Source: Pseudomonadota bacterium
GTDB taxonomy: Bacteria; Pseudomonadota; Alphaproteobacteria; Sphingomonadales; Sphingomonadaceae
Reading direction: 5' to 3'
Assembly: GCA_023387085.1 (NCBI GenBank)
Contig: JAEWIL010000020.1
Location: forward strand, 1 to 27,143
Length of the DNA stretch: 27,143 bases
In this document: positions 24,072 through 27,143 of the stretch, piece by piece
Numbering within the stretch: the stretch's first letter is position 1
Layout: each line of letters opens with the position of its first letter
Notes under the pieces: model-generated
The model's database searches: none
Told to the model about the DNA's origin: nothing
Seen by the model: only the letters and a program-made list of their open reading frames with translations
Made by a program: the position numbers and the translations under genes

Positions 24072-25238
24072 TTATCCCGCCCAGACCTGCGCATAAAGCG
24101 TCGCCATCTCCTCGGCATTCGGCACCCGCGGATTGTTCGCCGGCGAGCCCGACGCCGCCGCCTGCGCGCACATCGTCGGGACCAGCGCGTCCCAGCGCGC
24201 CGCGTCGATGCCCCACGCCGCCGGCCCCGGCACCTCGAGCTCGCGGTTCAATGCCGCCAGCTCGCCCAGCAACCGCGCCACCGCCGACTGGTCGCCCTCC
24301 GCCTCGTCCGCAACGCCCATCGCCCTTGCGCAATCGCCATAGCGGTGCAGCGCCGCCGGTGCCGACCACGCCGTCACCGCGGGCAGCAGCATTGCGTTCG
24401 ACAGCCCGTGCGGGACATGGAAATGCGCGCCGATCGGCCGGCTCATCCCGTGGACCAGCGCGACCGAGCTGTTCGAGAAAGCGATCCCCGCCTGCGTCGC
24501 CCCCAGCATCATCGCCTCGCGCGCCGCCGCATCCATCGGATCGCTGCACACGCGGCGCAAATTCGGCGCCAGCGCGCGCATCGCGAGCAGCGCCATGCCG
24601 TCGCTGAACGGGTTGGCGCGCTTCGACACATAGGCTTCGATCGCGTGCGTCAGCGAGTCGATCCCGGTGTCGGCGGTCAGCCTTTTGGGTTTGGTGAAGG
24701 TCAGCTCATAATCGACGAGCGCCGCGACGGGCAGATAGGCGAGGCCCGGGCACAGCATCTTCTCGTCGGTCGTCTCGTCGGTGATGATCGTGAAGCGCGT
24801 CGCCTCCGACCCCGTGCCTGCGGTCGTCGGGATCGCGATCACCGGCAGCCCCGGCGCGTCCTGCACATGCGGCGCCTTGTAATCGGCCATCGCGCCGCCG
24901 AACCGGCCGAGCAGCGCGATCGCCTTCGCGCTGTCGAGCGGACTGCCGCCGCCGAAGCCAACGACGCAGTCATGATCGCCCTCCAGCAGAAACGCAACGC
25001 CCGCCTCGACCGACGCCACCGTCGGGTCGGGCACCGTATCGGCGAACACCCGGGCCGCGATCCCCGCCGCCGCCAGCCCGTCGGTCAGTTCGGCGACGCG
25101 CCCGCTACTCACCAGCCAGCTATCGGTCACGATCAACGGTCGCGACAGTCCCAAGCTCGTCAGCACCTCGGGCAATTGCTTCGACGCCCCGCCGCCGATG
25201 CGGAAAATACGGGGCAGGGCAATGCTGGCGATACTCAA
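24072..25238 (-). CDS. Iron-containing alcohol dehydrogenase (group III, FucO-like)
   Basis: This 388-aa NAD(P)-dependent dehydrogenase would interconvert an alcohol and an aldehyde or ketone. The nucleotide site GGGSPLDSAKA is at 96-106 and IPTTAGTGSE at 136-145. Metal ligands are D194, H198 (DSLTHAIEAY), H263 (LVHGMSRPIGAH) and H277 (HVPHG), matching the numbering pattern of lactaldehyde reductase. It begins with TTG: the only in-frame start near GAGGAG (25247-25252), 8 nt away, and it overlaps the MFS stop by 4 nt. It is thus the second gene of a two-gene operon with that carrier. It may process an aldehyde or diol intermediate of region 3; the real substrate is unknown. Confidence 0.93.
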   Translation of the reverse strand: MSIASIALPRIFRIGGGASKQLPEVLTSLGLSRPLIVTDSWLVSSGRVAELTDGLAAAGIAARVFADTVPDPTVASVEAGVAFLLEGDHDCVVGFGGGSPLDSAKAIALLGRFGGAMADYKAPHVQDAPGLPVIAIPTTAGTGSEATRFTIITDETTDEKMLCPGLAYLPVAALVDYELTFTKPKRLTADTGIDSLTHAIEAYVSKRANPFSDGMALLAMRALAPNLRRVCSDPMDAAAREAMMLGATQAGIAFSNSSVALVHGMSRPIGAHFHVPHGLSNAMLLPAVTAWSAPAALHRYGDCARAMGVADEAEGDQSAVARLLGELAALNRELEVPGPAAWGIDAARWDALVPTMCAQAAASGSPANNPRVPNAEEMATLYAQVWAG

Positions 25239-26569
25239 CTGACCATCTCCTCACGGATCGTTTTGCGCGCCATCCAGAACAACGCCGAGGCGAGCGCGCC
25301 GAACAGGATGAAAATCATCAGCGACCAGCGCACGCCTTCCGCCGACCCTAGCCCCATCGGCCCCGAGAGCAAATCGCTGACCGCGCCGACCCCGAGCGGG
25401 CCGAGCCCGAGGCCCAAGAGGTTGATGATGAACAGCAGCACCGCCGACGCCGTCGCGCGCGTCTGCGGCCGCACCAGCCCCTGCACCGCGGCAAAGCCCG
25501 GTCCGTACCAGAGCGTGTTGAGCACCGGCGGAAAGGCGAACATGATCAGCGCGAAGACGGCGGAATCGGTCAGCAATCCGGCGATGTAAAAGGGGATGCC
25601 GAGGAAGGTCGAAACCGCCGGGATCGCGACATAGGCACGGAGGTCCTTCGCGCCATATTTGTCGGCGAGCTGCCCGCCCATCCATGTCCCCAGCGCGCCC
25701 GTGAGCCCGAGCACGATGCCGAGCGCGACGCCGAGGAAACCCGTCAGCCCCAGCCCGAAACCGCCGGCGATCACAGTCAATTCCTCGCCATGGTTGCGAA
25801 AGAAGAAGGGCGCGAGGAACGCGGCGGCGCCATAGCCGATGAACGCCTTGATGGCCGCGGCGAAGGCGATCAGCCAGAAGGTGCGCTTGCCGCGTATTTC
25901 GGCCATCGCGGTCTTGAAGTCGGGCCGCGCGGCCTTGAGCGCGGCGAGGTCGTGGTGCATCTGGCGGCGCGGTTCCCTGAGCGTCGTCCACGCGACGATC
26001 GCCATCAGCACGCCCGGCGCCCCCGCCACCAGAAACGCCGTCCGCCACCCCCACGCGTCGGCGATCAGTCCGCCCAGCGCCAGCCCGAGCAGCCCGCCCA
26101 AGGGAATGCCGAGCGAATAGAAGGCAAGCGCCGACGCGCGCTTTTCCTTCGGCGTATAGTCGGTGATCAGCGAATGGGCGGGCGGCGTACACCCCGCCTC
26201 GCCGATGCCCACCCCGATTCGGCAGATCACCAGCTGCACGAAATTCTGCGCATGGCCGCAGGCGATGGTGAAGACGCTCCACAGCCCCGCCGCCACCGCG
26301 ATGATGCGCGGCCGGTCGCCCGTCTCGGCAAGGCGCGCGATGGGAATGCCGAGCACGGTATAGAAAAGCGCGAAGGCGAGCCCTGTCATCACGCCCAGCT
26401 GCCAGTCGGCGAGATGCAGCTCGTTCTTGATCGGCTCGGCCAGAATCGAGACGATCTGCCGGTCGAGGAAGTTGAGGATATAGATGATCAGCAGCACCGT
26501 CAGCGCGTAACGGCGGTACGCGGGCGATACGGTGGGCGGGATAGGCGGGGAGGGGGTCTCGGCTGGCAT
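25235..26569 (-). CDS. MFS transporter, Spinster-like
   Basis: This 444-aa inner-membrane carrier has twelve hydrophobic segments. It has the same LNFLDRQIVSILAEPIKNEL signature as the carrier at 6140, a motif-A-like region ARLAETGDRPR, GVGIGEAGCTPPAHSLITD, and a long central loop with DLAALKAARPDFKTAMAEI. ATG 26569 is supported by GAGAGG 5 nt upstream. It is coupled to the Fe-dependent dehydrogenase gene. Upstream it faces the divergent isomerase gene across 180 bp containing a REP pair and a LacI-type site, so it may share that control. Substrate unknown. Confidence 0.9.
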   Translation of the reverse strand: MPAETPSPPIPPTVSPAYRRYALTVLLIIYILNFLDRQIVSILAEPIKNELHLADWQLGVMTGLAFALFYTVLGIPIARLAETGDRPRIIAVAAGLWSVFTIACGHAQNFVQLVICRIGVGIGEAGCTPPAHSLITDYTPKEKRASALAFYSLGIPLGGLLGLALGGLIADAWGWRTAFLVAGAPGVLMAIVAWTTLREPRRQMHHDLAALKAARPDFKTAMAEIRGKRTFWLIAFAAAIKAFIGYGAAAFLAPFFFRNHGEELTVIAGGFGLGLTGFLGVALGIVLGLTGALGTWMGGQLADKYGAKDLRAYVAIPAVSTFLGIPFYIAGLLTDSAVFALIMFAFPPVLNTLWYGPGFAAVQGLVRPQTRATASAVLLFIINLLGLGLGPLGVGAVSDLLSGPMGLGSAEGVRWSLMIFILFGALASALFWMARKTIREEMVS

Positions 26570-26595
26570 TTCATCCTCTCTCGATTGTCTGATTT

Positions 26596-26669
26596 CACCC
26601 CGGACTTGATCCGGGATCCCGCCCTATTCGTCGAGGAAAAGCGGGATGCCGGGTCCAGTCCGGCATGAC
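26596..26669. repeat. REP-like hairpin pair in divergent intergenic region
   Basis: Two hairpins, CCCGGA-CTTGA-TCCGGG (26599-26615) and ATGCCGG-GTCCAGT-CCGGCAT (26646-26666), are joined by an outer ATCCCGC/GCGGGAT pair. The unit matches the one at 20325-20408. Confidence 0.6.
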
Positions 26670-26697
26670 AAGGGTATCCCGATTTGCGCGGTGCCAA

Positions 26698-26735
26698 TTG
26701 ACTCCCATACTCGACAAGATATGACAACGCTGTCT
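26698..26735 (+). promoter_or_regulatory. Promoter with overlapping LacI-type operator before isomerase gene
   Basis: TTGACT (26698-26703) and TATGAC (26720-26725), spaced by 16 bp, form a plausible promoter. TGACAACGCTGTCT (26722-26735) overlaps the -10 and matches 11 of 12 fixed positions of the LacI-type consensus, a classic repressor arrangement. Confidence 0.5.
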
Positions 26736-26749
26736 GAAAAAGGAAAGCC

Positions 26750-27143
26750 ATGCCCGAATTGCTCGTCCTCCAGTCGGTCTGGGGCCTCGATAAATGCCCC
26801 GGTTTCGATATCGAAAACCGCCTCGACGACGCGCTGGCCCAAGTCGTCGCCGCGGGTTTCGACGGCGTCGGCGTCAACCTCGCGCGCACCGCGCGGACCG
26901 ATGGCGTCGCGCGCGCCATGAACCCCCTCGGCCTCGCTTGGGAGGGGCAGGTGCTCGTCCATGACGCCGCCCAGCTGACCCACTGGATCGGCGAGGCGCA
27001 GCGCCTCGGCGCGCACCATCTCAACGTCCAGATCGCCGGCCCGACCGCCGACTTCCCCGCCGCACTGCGCCTGATCGACAGCCTTGTCGCCGCGGCGAAA
27101 GAGGCGCCGCTCCCCGTCTGGTTCGAAACGCACCGTGGCCGCC
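26750..27143 (+). CDS. Sugar phosphate isomerase/epimerase-like (xylose-isomerase-like TIM barrel), 3'-truncated
   Basis: The frame is open from ATG 26750 to the window end (131 codons seen), with AGGA 5 nt before the ATG. The start MPELLVLQSVWGLDK, the repeat FDIENRLDDALAQVVAAGFDGVGVN and the later GAHHLNVQIAG and PVWFETHRGR fit the first half of an AP-endonuclease-2 / xylose-isomerase-type TIM barrel. These enzymes isomerise or epimerise sugars and related compounds with a divalent metal. A LacI-type operator sits at its promoter, which ties it to the regulon of region 3. The end of the gene and the metal ligands of the second half lie outside the window. Confidence 0.8.
   Translation, partial: MPELLVLQSVWGLDKCPGFDIENRLDDALAQVVAAGFDGVGVNLARTARTDGVARAMNPLGLAWEGQVLVHDAAQLTHWIGEAQRLGAHHLNVQIAGPTADFPAALRLIDSLVAAAKEAPLPVWFETHRGR

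Noticed and set aside
24069..25589. Long plus-strand frame opposite the Fe-dependent dehydrogenase
   Set aside because: It is Arg-rich with no motif; the minus strand holds a complete dehydrogenase with all metal ligands.
1..27143. CRISPR array, integrase/attachment site, tRNA or defence system
   Set aside because: There are no regularly spaced repeats, no tRNA-like cloverleaf and no nuclease, integrase or transposase motifs in any gene product read.

Overview
The window reads as chromosomal accessory DNA of a sphingomonad (Alphaproteobacteria, Sphingomonadales; a Sphingopyxis- or Novosphingobium-like organism fits best). The basis is high GC, densely packed and often ATGA-overlapping genes, two large TonB-dependent receptors heading catabolic genes, several Spinster/ACS-type MFS carriers, and REP-like palindromes in the gaps. 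I found no rRNA, tRNA, CRISPR array, transposase or phage gene. The window cuts a gene at each end.

Region 1 (1-12344, all + strand) looks like a catabolic locus for a hydrophobic or ester-type compound. It holds a 5'-truncated TonB receptor, a TauD/AtsK-type 2-oxoglutarate dioxygenase, a gene-free gap of about 540 bp, then a tight run: TonB receptor, MFS carrier, exported type-B carboxylesterase, acyl-CoA synthetase, TetR regulator and SDR dehydrogenase. Related palindromes precede the second receptor (3741-3760) and the SDR (11426-11445), so the local TetR protein may control both units. The order suggests outer-membrane uptake, ester hydrolysis, transport, CoA activation and 3-hydroxyacyl oxidation.

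Region 2 (12395-16918, - strand) holds a GT4 glycosyltransferase fused to a C-terminal all-helical domain, a HAD-IIB sugar-phosphate phosphatase, and a translationally coupled pair: a YqcI/YcgG (GntA/DcsA-like) heme N-hydroxylase-family protein and a DUF1989 urea-carboxylase-associated protein. A fumarylacetoacetate-hydrolase-family gene follows on the + strand (17210-17893).

Region 3 (17918-27143) is the most interesting. A YeiH-type putative sulfate/sulfite exporter diverges from a LacI regulator. Next come an ACS-type MFS carrier, an aldo/keto reductase overlapping an SsuD-like FMNH2-dependent sulfonate monooxygenase, then on the - strand an MFS carrier and a Fe-dependent alcohol dehydrogenase, and finally a divergent, truncated sugar isomerase/epimerase. 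A LacI-type palindrome (TGACAnCGnTGTCA) lies before the ACS carrier, the reductase and the isomerase, with a half-match at the exporter start. Reductase + desulfonating monooxygenase + exporter + LacI + carrier is the logic of the sulfoquinovose monooxygenase pathway. I infer a sulfosugar- or sulfonate-type catabolic regulon with MFS transport; the substrate is unproven, and no glycosidase or flavin reductase is visible here.
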